Assembly (NCBI RefSeq): GCF_005217525.1
Contig: NZ_PNXQ01000012.1
Coordinates: 214,412 to 278,411 of the forward strand
Direction of reading: 5' to 3'
DNA length: 64,000 nt
DNA from: Paenibacillus terrae
GTDB taxonomy: Bacteria; Bacillota; Bacilli; Paenibacillales; Paenibacillaceae
The position numbers and the translations under genes are program-made. Shown one piece after another: positions 34,087 to 43,677 of this stretch; position 1 is the first letter of the stretch, and each line of letters starts with the position of its first letter. Below the pieces are notes generated by a model. That model made no database searches. It was not told where the DNA came from and worked only from the letters and a program-made list of their open reading frames with translations.

Positions 34087-37000
34087 ATGAAACAAGAATA
34101 CATAGCAGTAACGTTATCCAGGAAATTAAAAAGGTTTGGAATCGCATGGCTCAGTGCGGCACTGGTGCTGTCGGGTGGAGGTCCGGGGCTACTGTCCGAT
34201 GGAAAAGCTTCAGCCGAACCAGCGCCTATAGTAGAAACGGAGGTGCAATCATTACCCACGACTGTGGGGGCCAGTGTATATGCAGATGTCTATGTGCCGG
34301 GTAAGCTCCGTATCCATGATATACAGGGATCAGCCCATCGTTCACCTTATGAGGGGAAAAAGGTAACGGATGTGGGAGGAATTGTGACGATGGTGAAAGG
34401 AAGCAGCTTCTTTATCCAGGAGGCGGACGATAAGGTGGATCAGGATGAAAAAACATCCGAGGCCATTTTAGTGTACAAGCCCGGCAGCGGTGTGCAGGTT
34501 GGGGATGAGGTATGGGTAAGCGGCTCTGTGAAAGAATATACAGAAAGAACCTATGCCAGCAAGCCAGTCGACCTGACGACCACGGAAATTGTAGCTTCTT
34601 CAGTTTCGGTGATCGCCAAGGACCGTCCACTGCCGTCTCCGATTTTGCTTGGAAAAGAGGGGCGTGTGATGCCGACATCTGTTGTGGATAATGACGGAAT
34701 GACGGTGTTTGATCCAGAGGAGGATGGTTTGGACTTTTTTGAAAGTCTGGAAGCCATGCGTGTAGAGTTGAAGGATGCACGAGTCATCGGCCCTTATGGT
34801 TATGAAATTCCGGTCAGGATTGATAACGGGACGAACACAGGCGAGGTATTGACCGAAGCAGGCGGCTTGATGCTGACCGAAGAAAGTCTGAATCCGCAGC
34901 GGATTTTGATCGACGCCAAACCTGCGGTTCCGTTGAAAACAGGGGATCGTTTTGCGGGTCCCATCACGGGAATTGTGAGCTATAGCTTCAGCAATTTCAA
35001 GCTGTTGCCGGAGCGTCTGCCTGATATTGTGTCAGGGGGTCTCCAGCCAGCCTACACACGTCTGGTACAGGATGATCGTAAGCTGACGGTCGCTTCCTTT
35101 AACGTGGAAAATTTCGATCCTGGTGACGGAAAACGAATTGACCAGCTCGGACAGGCCATCGCCGTGAATTTGAACCACCCGGATATCGTAGGGCTGTTGG
35201 AGGTTCAGGACAATAACGGCGAGAAGGATGACGGCACCACAGATGCTTCAGAAAGCTTTCGGGTATTGATTGAGGCGATTCGTGCTCATGGAGGGCCGGA
35301 GTATGCTTTTACAGATATAGCACCTGAAAATAATAAGGATGGCGGCGCTCCCGGCGGCAATATCCGGGTCGGATTTCTCTACAATCCGCAACGTGTCACG
35401 CTGACGGATAAGTCGAAGGGAAATTCGGTTACATCGGTGACCTATGGAGAGCAGGGGCTTTCTCTCAATCCCGGTCGTATTGATCCGCTGAATGCGGCAT
35501 TTGAATACTCACGCAAGCCGTTGGCCGCTGAATTTGAGTTTGACGGTCAGCAGGTGATTGTGATTGCGAACCATTTTAATTCCAAGGGGGGCGATCAAGC
35601 ACCATTCGGAGGGATTCAGCCACCCGTACGAAGCAGCGAAATACAGCGGGCGAAGATTGCAACGATTGTGAATGGTTTTGTGAAGTCGGTGCTGGCTCAA
35701 AACCATCAGGCGAATATCGTCGTATTGGGAGATTTAAATGATTTTCAATTTTCCGAAACGCTCGCTTTGGCCCGGGGACAGGAATTGACGAATTTGGTAG
35801 ATAAGCTGGATGAGAAGGAGCGATATTCGTATATTTATGAGGGGAATTCGCAAACACTGGATCATTTGCTGGTCAGTCCGTCCATAAGTAAATCATCCGT
35901 GCTGGATATTGTTCATATCAATGCGGATTTTAGCGCGGCGGACGGGCGGGTAAGTGATCATGATCCATTGGTTGCTCAAATTGACTTGCCACGCCAAACA
36001 GTGGAACCGCCAACAGAGGGCGGGAGTGGTCGGAATAAAGATGATGATCAGCAGGAGAGTAATAGCAGCAATAACACTGGGAACCATAGTAGTGGTAACG
36101 CGAGTGGAACGACGATTAACGGACAGGGTGAGACTGCGAATAGCGGGCAGAATGGTAACGGTTCATCAGGTGTTAATGTGGTGCAAGCCAAGTCCATAGT
36201 AACAGAGCAAAACGGACTGAAGAGAGCAGTCGCACAGGTACCAGCCGCTGACATACAAAATGCGATTCGGAACGGGGCGAACGGTACGCTCGTCATTCGT
36301 GCAGGAGAGCAAGCGGATGCTAAGCTATTCGAAGTGAATCTAAACGGAGATGCTTTGGGTGCTGTTTTGAATGACCGTATTCACACCCTGCGAGTAGAAA
36401 CGCCACAGGGAGGCTATGAAGTAACAACAGGTCGTTTGTCTGTTCAAAAGCTGGCTGACACCTGGCAGGTGCCTGTACAACAGATTTCCTTGAGCTTTAC
36501 GGTTACGCCGAACGAAGGATTGGCTAATCGCACAGATATTCCGGCAGAGCGCAAGCTGGTGCGAGCTGTTGATGTTGTGGCGGAGTTACGAAGCGAAGAT
36601 GGACGCAAGCAGTCGTTGGCAGGTGGCGATAATTCCGGTAAAGGGTATGAACGTTATCTTCTACGTGTTCCCGCAACGGTAGACATGGGTCAACTTGCTG
36701 TAGTGAAGGTATCCACCAACCAAGTCGGACAGTTGTCCTATCATCCGGTTCCGTTTACCGCTTCTGGTGAGGAACTGACTGTGTATGGACGTTCGGGAGG
36801 AACCTATGTCGTGCTGGATGGCGGGGGAGCTAATGTAAGCAGGTCGTTCAGCGATATTTCCGGTCATTGGGCGCAGCAGGACATTACACGCTTGGCAACT
36901 CGTCTGATTGTGGCAGGGGCAAATCAATCAACGTCCACCGCGAATGAGACTGGTGAGACGGGTTTATCGAACGTTCGCTTTGAGCCGAATGGTCAGGTAC

Positions 37001-37449
37001 AACGCTCGGAGCTGGCTACGATGCTGGTTCGTACGCTTGGACTGGAGCATTCAGATCGCATGGTGAAGGGCTTTGACGATGTGCAGCCGGAATTGTGGTA
37101 TGCAGATTCGGTGCGTACCGCAGCCGCTGTTGGACTGATCAATGGCTATGCAGACGGCAGCTTCAAACCTGATGCCCCGGTATCGAGGGAGGAGCTGGCT
37201 GTGATGGTAGAGCGAGTCCTGCACTTCGCCGGGACTGCGGAAGATATAGCGGCAGGAAGTGTCTCAGCGTCATTATCGGATGCACAAGCCATTTCTACAT
37301 GGGCAGTTCCGGCTGTCAATACTTTGTCCAACATAGGCATTATGAAGGGAGACGGGAAAGGCCGTTTTGCTCCAACTGCATCGGTGACGAGGGCAGAAGC
37401 AGCGGCTGTATTATCTCGAACTCTGGATAAGCTGAATTGGGAACGGTAG
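34087..37449 (+). CDS. SLH-anchored secreted endonuclease/exonuclease/phosphatase protein
   Basis: A protein of 1120 residues (from ATG 34087; TTG 34084 is nearer to GGGAGGAG). Order: signal peptide; OB-fold-like domain near residues 70-160 (GGIVTMVKGSSFFIQEAD); an EEP nuclease domain near 330-630 with ASFNVENFD, GLLEVQDNNG, NHFNSKGGDQ, LGDLNDFQ and SDHDPLVAQI; an Asn/Ser/Gly-rich linker; a beta-rich domain; and three SLH repeats near 920-1110 (FSDISGHWAQQDITR, GFDDVQPELWYADSV, ISTWAVPAVNTLSNIGIMKG). It is probably a surface-attached DNase that scavenges extracellular DNA or phosphate. Monocistronic. Confidence 0.88.
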   Translation: MKQEYIAVTLSRKLKRFGIAWLSAALVLSGGGPGLLSDGKASAEPAPIVETEVQSLPTTVGASVYADVYVPGKLRIHDIQGSAHRSPYEGKKVTDVGGIVTMVKGSSFFIQEADDKVDQDEKTSEAILVYKPGSGVQVGDEVWVSGSVKEYTERTYASKPVDLTTTEIVASSVSVIAKDRPLPSPILLGKEGRVMPTSVVDNDGMTVFDPEEDGLDFFESLEAMRVELKDARVIGPYGYEIPVRIDNGTNTGEVLTEAGGLMLTEESLNPQRILIDAKPAVPLKTGDRFAGPITGIVSYSFSNFKLLPERLPDIVSGGLQPAYTRLVQDDRKLTVASFNVENFDPGDGKRIDQLGQAIAVNLNHPDIVGLLEVQDNNGEKDDGTTDASESFRVLIEAIRAHGGPEYAFTDIAPENNKDGGAPGGNIRVGFLYNPQRVTLTDKSKGNSVTSVTYGEQGLSLNPGRIDPLNAAFEYSRKPLAAEFEFDGQQVIVIANHFNSKGGDQAPFGGIQPPVRSSEIQRAKIATIVNGFVKSVLAQNHQANIVVLGDLNDFQFSETLALARGQELTNLVDKLDEKERYSYIYEGNSQTLDHLLVSPSISKSSVLDIVHINADFSAADGRVSDHDPLVAQIDLPRQTVEPPTEGGSGRNKDDDQQESNSSNNTGNHSSGNASGTTINGQGETANSGQNGNGSSGVNVVQAKSIVTEQNGLKRAVAQVPAADIQNAIRNGANGTLVIRAGEQADAKLFEVNLNGDALGAVLNDRIHTLRVETPQGGYEVTTGRLSVQKLADTWQVPVQQISLSFTVTPNEGLANRTDIPAERKLVRAVDVVAELRSEDGRKQSLAGGDNSGKGYERYLLRVPATVDMGQLAVVKVSTNQVGQLSYHPVPFTASGEELTVYGRSGGTYVVLDGGGANVSRSFSDISGHWAQQDITRLATRLIVAGANQSTSTANETGETGLSNVRFEPNGQVQRSELATMLVRTLGLEHSDRMVKGFDDVQPELWYADSVRTAAAVGLINGYADGSFKPDAPVSREELAVMVERVLHFAGTAEDIAAGSVSASLSDAQAISTWAVPAVNTLSNIGIMKGDGKGRFAPTASVTRAEAAAVLSRTLDKLNWER

Positions 37450-37637
37450 TATAATGATTGGAATGTTAGATTGATTGACTTCCTGCGGTAGTTAAGTTAT
37501 CTTTTGTTGGAGAAGTAGCAGGGGAATATAGCAAAAGCTAGACATACAGAAATTAAAGTAACACCGTGGAAAGTAAGCGATCCTTAAAGGATGGTTTGCT
37601 CTTTATTGTTATCAAATATCACCGGGGAGGAATCACC

Positions 37638-38168
37638 ATGTCTAATGAAATAGCAGTTTATCCTGTTCAAGCTCTGAACGAAGCGCTGACAGATACACTG
37701 ACCCGGTTGTTGATCGACGTAGTGGCGGACGGTGCCTCCATAGGATTTTTACCGCCATTGACTTATCAGGAAGCAGCAGCTTATTGGAATAGTGTCCTTC
37801 AGGACGGTGTAGTTCTGTGGATTGCGGAGAAGGACGGCGTGCCTGTGGGGACTGTGCAGCTTCATCTGGCTACAAAGGCCAACGCCGCTCATCGTGCGGA
37901 AATTGCGAAGCTTATGGTGCATCCGTCCGGGCGCAGGCTTGGGATTGCACGCCAACTGATGCAGGCTGCAGAAGAGGAGGCGCTACGTCAGAGCAGAACG
38001 CTACTGGTGCTGGATACGCGGGTAGGTGATCCTTCCAATAAGCTATATGAATCTATCGGATTTGTGGAAGCAGGCGTGATTCCAGGGTATGCCCAATCGG
38101 CTGACGGTCACCTGCACGCTACCCGATTTTATTACAAACCACTCAATCCGTACCTGAGCCGTTGCTGA
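37638..38168 (+). CDS. GNAT N-acetyltransferase
   Basis: A 176-residue acetyltransferase with the acetyl-CoA loop LMVHPSGRRLGIARQLMQAA and the C-terminal SNKLYESIGFVEAGVIP, as in phosphinothricin/tabtoxin-type GNATs. The exact substrate is unknown. GGGGAGG precedes ATG 37638. Unlike the cassette GNATs it is not flanked by repeats and is GC-richer. Confidence 0.85.
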   Translation: MSNEIAVYPVQALNEALTDTLTRLLIDVVADGASIGFLPPLTYQEAAAYWNSVLQDGVVLWIAEKDGVPVGTVQLHLATKANAAHRAEIAKLMVHPSGRRLGIARQLMQAAEEEALRQSRTLLVLDTRVGDPSNKLYESIGFVEAGVIPGYAQSADGHLHATRFYYKPLNPYLSRC

Positions 38169-38367
38169 GTATTTGGCGAATAACAGTGATATATACAGGT
38201 AATAATAGCTTGTTATACAATTATATTTGCTTTTTTAACTATTTGACTGGAAAAGTAAGGGAATGAGAACGTATAATGAAGTGGAGACCGTCTAAAGGTT
38301 CTCATGATGCCAATTCGGCTGGTCTGGATTGAAGATCGTAGTATATATAGCGGAGGAATCGAAGAAT

Positions 38368-39777
38368 ATGAGGCTGGAGCATGATTTTCTAGGTACCAAG
38401 GAAGTGCCGTCAGACGCCTATTACGGTGTGCAAACACTGAGGGCAAAGGAGAATTTTCCAATTACCGGTCAACGGCTGCATCCTGAGCTGATTAAAGCCA
38501 TGGCGATCGTCAAAAAGGCAGCAGCAACGGTAAACATGGAGCTGACCCGCTTGCATCGTCCCAAGGCGGAGGCCATTATTCAGGCAGCTGACGAGGTTAT
38601 TCAAGGGCAGCTGCACGACCATTTCATCGTCGATCCGATTCAGGGCGGCGCAGGCACGTCCATTAATATGAATACAAATGAAGTGATTGCGAACCGGGCG
38701 CTGGAGCTAATCGGCAAGCAGCGTGGAGATTATCAGGAGATCAGTCCCAACAACCATGTCAACATGGCACAATCGACAAACGATGCTTTTCCTACGGCAG
38801 TCCATTTGGCTGTTCTAAGTATGATTGACAAGCTGTTGATCACGATGAGCGAGCTTCAGGAGGCGTTCTCCCGTAAGGCAAAAGAGTTTGACAGTGTGAT
38901 TAAAATGGGACGAACCCACTTGCAGGATGCAGTACCAATCCGTCTGGGACAGGAGTTTCAGGCTTATGCACGTGTGTTGGGGCGTGATATTGGACGTGTC
39001 CGTGCCACGAAGCAGCATTTGCTGACAGTCAATATGGGGGCAACTGCAGTTGGCACGGGCTTGAACGCGGATCGCCGTTATATTCAGCGTGTCGCCGAGG
39101 TGCTGGCGGAAGTAAGTGGTTTCCCTGTGGAGGCTGACGAAAATCTCGTCGATGCCACTCAAAACACAGATGCCTATACGGAAGTGTCTGCTGCGTTAAA
39201 AATTTGCATGATGAACATGTCCAAAGTGGCAAATGACATCCGTCTGATGGCCTCAGGGCCGCGTGCTGGTCTCGGAGAGCTGAGCCTGCCCGCCCGTCAG
39301 CCGGGTTCATCCATTATGCCGGGTAAAGTAAATCCGGTAATGTGTGAGGTCATCAACCAGATTGCTTTTCAGGTCATTGGGAATGATCATACGATCTGTC
39401 TGGCTTCCGAGTCTGGTCAGCTAGAGTTGAATGTGATGGAGCCTGTGCTTGTCTACAACCTGCTGCAATCGCTGGAAATTATGAAGCAGGGCTTTCATGT
39501 CTTCCGCATTCATTGTGTGGACGGAATTGAAGCGAACGTGGAGCGGTGTCGTGAATATGTTGAAAACAGCGTAGGTATTATTACCGCGCTCAATCCCCAC
39601 CTCGGATATGAGGTCGTATCACGCATCGCCCGTGAGGCGATTACAACTGGCAAATCGGTACGCGAGTTGTGTCTGTTGTATAATGTACTGACTGAGGAAG
39701 AGCTGGACATTATTTTGGACCCGTATCAAATGACTCAGCCGGGTATTGCCGGAGAGTCGCTGCTGAATAGGGAATAA
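38368..39777 (+). CDS. aspA: Aspartate ammonia-lyase
   Basis: A 469-residue member of the fumarase/aspartase superfamily: MRLEHDFLGTKEVPSDAYYG at the start, GRTHLQDAVP, and the signature GSSIMPGKVNPV. It converts L-aspartate to fumarate and ammonia in the cytoplasm. GGAGG precedes ATG 38368. No ansA gene is adjacent; a terminator follows. Confidence 0.93.
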   Translation: MRLEHDFLGTKEVPSDAYYGVQTLRAKENFPITGQRLHPELIKAMAIVKKAAATVNMELTRLHRPKAEAIIQAADEVIQGQLHDHFIVDPIQGGAGTSINMNTNEVIANRALELIGKQRGDYQEISPNNHVNMAQSTNDAFPTAVHLAVLSMIDKLLITMSELQEAFSRKAKEFDSVIKMGRTHLQDAVPIRLGQEFQAYARVLGRDIGRVRATKQHLLTVNMGATAVGTGLNADRRYIQRVAEVLAEVSGFPVEADENLVDATQNTDAYTEVSAALKICMMNMSKVANDIRLMASGPRAGLGELSLPARQPGSSIMPGKVNPVMCEVINQIAFQVIGNDHTICLASESGQLELNVMEPVLVYNLLQSLEIMKQGFHVFRIHCVDGIEANVERCREYVENSVGIITALNPHLGYEVVSRIAREAITTGKSVRELCLLYNVLTEEELDIILDPYQMTQPGIAGESLLNRE

Positions 39778-39820
39778 TAGTGCGGAGTTTAGAATGCTGG
39801 CAGCTTTGAGGCAAAATGAA

Positions 39821-39850
39821 GACAGCCCCGTCGAATCCGGCGGGGCTGTC
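39821..39850 (+). terminator. Terminator after aspA
   Basis: GACAGCCCCG (39821-39830) and CGGGGCTGTC (39841-39850) form a strong stem; the T-run after it is short (CTTGTGT). Confidence 0.65.
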
Positions 39851-39942
39851 CTTGTGTAACACGGTGTCAGCGTGAGATGTGGAATGCCCTGCTAAGGAAT
39901 ACACCGACCGCTGCACGCCTATTGTAGAAAAGGGGAAGAGGA

Positions 39943-40533
39943 ATGCTGCTGGAGCAATTATCGGCATATAAGGAATTAGGAATAGGATTCATTGTACTAC
40001 TACTGTTACTTGTACTCATCATCCGAGGACTGATACGTCGGCGCAGAAATCGGATTTTACGTGATCTGGACCCGCGAAAAATCGGGATTCAGGATATAGA
40101 CCGCATGGAGGATGGCTCAGAATTTGAGCTTTATCTGCAACGGTTGTTATCTGCGCTCGGCTATAAGGACATCTACAAAACGACCAGTAGCCGGGATTTT
40201 GGAGCGGATCTGGTGTTTACAGACCGTGAAGGGGTCAGAGTTGTGATTCAGGCCAAGCGTTATGCTGTACAAAATCCGGTCGGTTTGGGCGCTGTGCAGG
40301 AAATTTATACCTCCATGCGTTATTATGCGGCTGACAAGTCTGTCGTCATCACTTCCGGGCGCTACACGGAATCTTGTAAAACACTTGCTTCTGTCAACGG
40401 AGTTAAGCTATTGGACCGCAACGACTTGGTGGACATGATTGATTGGTTCAAGGCTAAACGCCGTGAGGAGGTCATGGATCTAATAGAAAGCAAAGCCGAC
40501 GTGATTGCCTCCAAATGGAGCAGGAGCAAATGA
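39943..40533 (+). CDS. Membrane-anchored Mrr-type restriction endonuclease-like protein
   Basis: A 196-residue protein with one N-terminal membrane helix (GIGFIVLLLLLVLIIRGL) followed by RRRRN, then a Mrr_cat domain: FELYLQRLLSALGYK, FGADLVFTD (D89) and VIQAKRY (Q103-K105), ending DLVDMIDWFK. The core is nuclease-like, but the positive-inside membrane anchor would hold it at the cytoplasmic face. The target, whether foreign or methylated DNA, cannot be inferred. Confidence 0.85.
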   Translation: MLLEQLSAYKELGIGFIVLLLLLVLIIRGLIRRRRNRILRDLDPRKIGIQDIDRMEDGSEFELYLQRLLSALGYKDIYKTTSSRDFGADLVFTDREGVRVVIQAKRYAVQNPVGLGAVQEIYTSMRYYAADKSVVITSGRYTESCKTLASVNGVKLLDRNDLVDMIDWFKAKRREEVMDLIESKADVIASKWSRSK

Positions 40534-40536
40534 TAA

Positions 40537-40594
40537 AAGGGACTGAATTACCGGGCGACGAGATGAAAGCCTGGTAGTCAGTCCCTTTATTTTT
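40537..40594 (+). terminator. Intrinsic terminator
   Basis: AAAGGGACTGAATTACC and GGTAGTCAGTCCCTTT form a long stem with a large loop, followed by ATTTTTAA. It ends the Mrr-type gene transcript. Confidence 0.8.
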
Positions 40595-40677
40595 AATATG
40601 AGGCATGTACTTATGGCGCCCTGAAAGGATTCCCCCATTATACTTTCCCCTTACAATGAATTTACAGAAAATCTTAT

Positions 40678-40704
40678 GAAAAAAAAAGACTTTATAACCG
40701 ATAT
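40678..40704 (+). promoter_or_regulatory. SigD-like (motility sigma) promoter
   Basis: GAAA (40678-40681), 15 bases, ACCGATAT (40697-40704) matches the sigma-D pattern TAAA-N15-GCCGATAT with one mismatch in each box. It stands 43 bp upstream of the BMP lipoprotein gene, and the second gene encodes a chemoreceptor, a typical SigD target. Confidence 0.6.
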
Positions 40705-40746
40705 AAAGATGTTGGGGATTTGCAAATTATGCTGAGGTGATATGTC

Positions 40747-41751
40747 ATGAAGAAACAGGTTCAGTTATTAACATTGAGGTGGATTCCCATTGTCACCATT
40801 TTTGCTTTACTGCTGTGTGCATGCGGGCAGCCAGTAGCACAAACCAAGGCGCAGCCGATTAAGGTGGGAATAGTATTGTCAGATATTGGTCTGGGTGACC
40901 AATCTTACAGTGACGCGGCTTTTCGGGGCTTGGTCAAGGCACGGGATGAGGGGAAAATCGTTTTTGAATATCGGGAAATTTCCGAGACCAAAACATATGA
41001 TGCTGCTTTTGAACAGCTTGTTCAAGAAAAATCCGATTTGATTATCGGGCTGGGGTACATGGTGAAAGAAAGTTTGGAAACCGTTGCGAAAAAATATCCG
41101 GATATTAAATTTGTAATTGTAGATGAAAAATCCGATTTACCGAATGTGGCTTCCATTACTTTTAAAGAAGAAGAGGGCAGCTTTTTGGCAGGGGTCGTTG
41201 CAGGAATGGCGAGCCGAACCGATCAGGTGGGTTTTATCGGGGGAGTGGAGTCTCCGCTGTTGAAAAAGTTTGAGGCCGGATATCGGGAAGGGGTTCGCTC
41301 TGTTAAGCCTGATGCACAGGTTACTGCTACGTATGCGGGAGATTTCGGCAAGCCGGAGCTGGGCACGGAGATTGCACGCGATATGATCAATCAGGATCGA
41401 ATTGATGTGATCTATGCGGCGGCGGGTCTTACAGGTGTAGGCGCGTTACAGGAGGCACAAAAGCAGGAAAAGTTCGCAATCGGGGTCGACAGCGACCAGT
41501 TTTTCATTGCGGAAAAAGCAGTAGTGACCTCCATGATTAAAAATGTGGATGTCGCCATTTACACGGCAGTCAAAAGCTTTGCAGATCATCAAAGAAAATT
41601 TACGGACCAGAATATGGTGTTCGGTCTTGCGAAAGAAGGCATCGGTTTGGCGCCTATTCGTGTTTTGACATTGAACCCGGATCAGCAAAAGCTGCTGGAT
41701 GACTTGAAGGCAAAGGTCAAGTCCGGCAGTCTTACTGTGCCCACCCAATAA
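40747..41751 (+). CDS. BMP/PnrA-family lipoprotein
   Basis: A 334-residue lipoprotein (lipobox LLCAC, Cys26) of the Bmp/Med/PnrA family: IKVGIVLSDIGLGDQSYSD, YPDIKFVIVDE, TFKEEEGSFLAGVVAGMAS, VGFIGGVESPLLKKFEAGY. Family members bind nucleosides outside the membrane. No transporter follows; the next gene, 28 bp downstream, is a chemoreceptor. The likely role is presenting a ligand for chemotaxis, not for uptake. Confidence 0.88.
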   Translation: MKKQVQLLTLRWIPIVTIFALLLCACGQPVAQTKAQPIKVGIVLSDIGLGDQSYSDAAFRGLVKARDEGKIVFEYREISETKTYDAAFEQLVQEKSDLIIGLGYMVKESLETVAKKYPDIKFVIVDEKSDLPNVASITFKEEEGSFLAGVVAGMASRTDQVGFIGGVESPLLKKFEAGYREGVRSVKPDAQVTATYAGDFGKPELGTEIARDMINQDRIDVIYAAAGLTGVGALQEAQKQEKFAIGVDSDQFFIAEKAVVTSMIKNVDVAIYTAVKSFADHQRKFTDQNMVFGLAKEGIGLAPIRVLTLNPDQQKLLDDLKAKVKSGSLTVPTQ

Positions 41752-41779
41752 ATTTTCGTAAAACGGAGGATGATTCCTG

Positions 41780-43444
41780 ATGAAACTGCAAGGTAAACTG
41801 GTGCTTAACGCGATGGTTTCCCTGATCGCATGCCTGGCTTTAGTGGCCTATATTATTTTTCAATTGATCCGTATCAACGCGCAAAGCAGTAGTCTCGTTC
41901 CAGCTATGCTGAATGTACAGCAGCTCAATGCTTATTTGATTCAGTCAGGACAGGCGCTGCAAAACTACTCTTCTTCCATGACAGAGAGCAATAAAACGGA
42001 TGTGCAAAACCAAATGGGTCAGGCGGAAAAAACAATCACTTTGCTTTCGCAAGGCATGATGCAGACCGAAGCGCAGCAAAAACGCCTGAATACCGTTAAA
42101 ACAAAATTCAGCGAATTGAAGGTTGCGACGGATAAAGCGATGAGCACGGGAAGTAGCCCTGAATCCAAACGTAATGCGATGCGTGTACAGGGTATCCAGA
42201 ACGATGTGTTCATGCTGGATATTCTAACGAAGGCGCGTTATGACGAATATACAGAGGAATTGACCAAGAGTATCCGCTTTACTTGGCAATTGGCCTTGGC
42301 AGGTGCTGTTCTGCTTCTGGTGGCGATGGGGATATATAATACATATACATCTAGGCAACTTGCCCTCAGAACCCGCAAGTTGACGGATGCCGCGAAGCAA
42401 ATTGCCGATGGGAATTTGACGGTGCAGCTCGCACAAACGAAGGGACGTGATGAGCTGGACGAGCTCAATGAATCGTTCCGGTTCATGATCGGGAACTTGC
42501 GCAACATTGTGCTCTCTATTGACCAGTCGGGGAATCGTGTTGATCTGATGGCTCGGGATATTGACCAGCATAATGAGGCCATGAAGGAAATCGTGACGCA
42601 AGTTAGCACCTCAACAGAGGAACTGGCGATTGGTAGTCAAAAGATTGCCGAGGATCTGTCGACCACCGTTGGCGTTGTGGATGAGATGCAGCAGAAGTTT
42701 GAAGCGAATTTGTTGGAGACCACGCAGTCCTCTACATATAGCGAAGACGCATTGCGTGTCATTGAGCAAGGTACACGTGTGATGAGCGATCAGCTACGCA
42801 TTGTAGCCGAAAATCGTTCAGCGATGTCCGAGGTGGAACAGACGGTCAAGGAGCTGGAGTCCAATGCAGCCGAGATTACAACCATGACCGGCTATGTATC
42901 CGAGATTGCCAGTCAGACGTCGCTGCTGTCCTTGAACGCTTCAATTGAGGCTGCGCGCGCGGGTGAGGCTGGAAAAGGCTTTGCTGTCGTTGCCAATGAA
43001 GTCAAAAAGCTGGCGAATCAATCGGAGTCGGCTGTGAAGCAAATTTATACCGCTGTCGAGGGCATTACGCAGGCAATGAATAAGGTGAAGACCTCTGTGA
43101 CACAAAGTCAGGAGCTGTTCCGTGAGCAGGAGAAGGCAACTTCGTCTACCGGGGAATCGTTCACTGAGATTAGCGGCAAAGTTCAGCAAATTGCCAGCCA
43201 AGTCAGCAAGCTGTCGGTGGATATGAATGTATCTCGGGAACTGAGTGTACAGGTACAGCAAGCCATTGAGAACATCAGCGCGATTACCCAGCAATCCGCC
43301 GCAGGCAGTGAAGAAATTACCGCCTCTACCGTGGAGCAGAAGCGTTCCTTTGAGGAATCGGCTGAGAAGGTGAAAGAGCTTCGTCAGATTCGTGAGGAGA
43401 TGCAACGGGAGCTGAATCGCTTTCAGGTGGAAAAAACGGGCTAA
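41780..43444 (+). CDS. Methyl-accepting chemotaxis protein
   Basis: A 554-residue chemoreceptor: transmembrane helix 9-30, a four-helix extracellular part, second helix near 168-188, HAMP, then the coiled-coil signalling domain with the hairpin tip [20 protein letters not shown] and [21 protein letters not shown] precedes the ATG. Co-transcribed with the BMP lipoprotein, which may deliver its ligand. Confidence 0.92.
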   Translation: MKLQGKLVLNAMVSLIACLALVAYIIFQLIRINAQSSSLVPAMLNVQQLNAYLIQSGQALQNYSSSMTESNKTDVQNQMGQAEKTITLLSQGMMQTEAQQKRLNTVKTKFSELKVATDKAMSTGSSPESKRNAMRVQGIQNDVFMLDILTKARYDEYTEELTKSIRFTWQLALAGAVLLLVAMGIYNTYTSRQLALRTRKLTDAAKQIADGNLTVQLAQTKGRDELDELNESFRFMIGNLRNIVLSIDQSGNRVDLMARDIDQHNEAMKEIVTQVSTSTEELAIGSQKIAEDLSTTVGVVDEMQQKFEANLLETTQSSTYSEDALRVIEQGTRVMSDQLRIVAENRSAMSEVEQTVKELESNAAEITTMTGYVSEIASQTSLLSLNASIEAARAGEAGKGFAVVANEVKKLANQSESAVKQIYTAVEGITQAMNKVKTSVTQSQELFREQEKATSSTGESFTEISGKVQQIASQVSKLSVDMNVSRELSVQVQQAIENISAITQQSAAGSEEITASTVEQKRSFEESAEKVKELRQIREEMQRELNRFQVEKTG

Positions 43445-43499
43445 GTAACATGAAACTAACACATTTATTGGCTAGATGATGAATATAGGATAAACCCAT

Positions 43500-43541
43500 A
43501 GAAGAAGTCTTACCCATGAAGGGAGGCTTCTTCTTTTTTTG
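43500..43541 (+). terminator. Terminator after the chemoreceptor gene
   Basis: AGAAGAAG (43500-43507) pairs with CTTCTTC (43527-43533), followed by seven T bases. Confidence 0.8.
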
Positions 43542-43677
43542 TAAAAAGTGTCAAATTATTGACAATAATAGCCAACTTTTATTGCTCTCCGTAGAGTTAA
43601 TAGGCAGGAAATTCCACATCCTGCGTCAAATAGATTTAGGGAGTATATGTTAGCCCATACGTTGTTGGCAAGAGATC

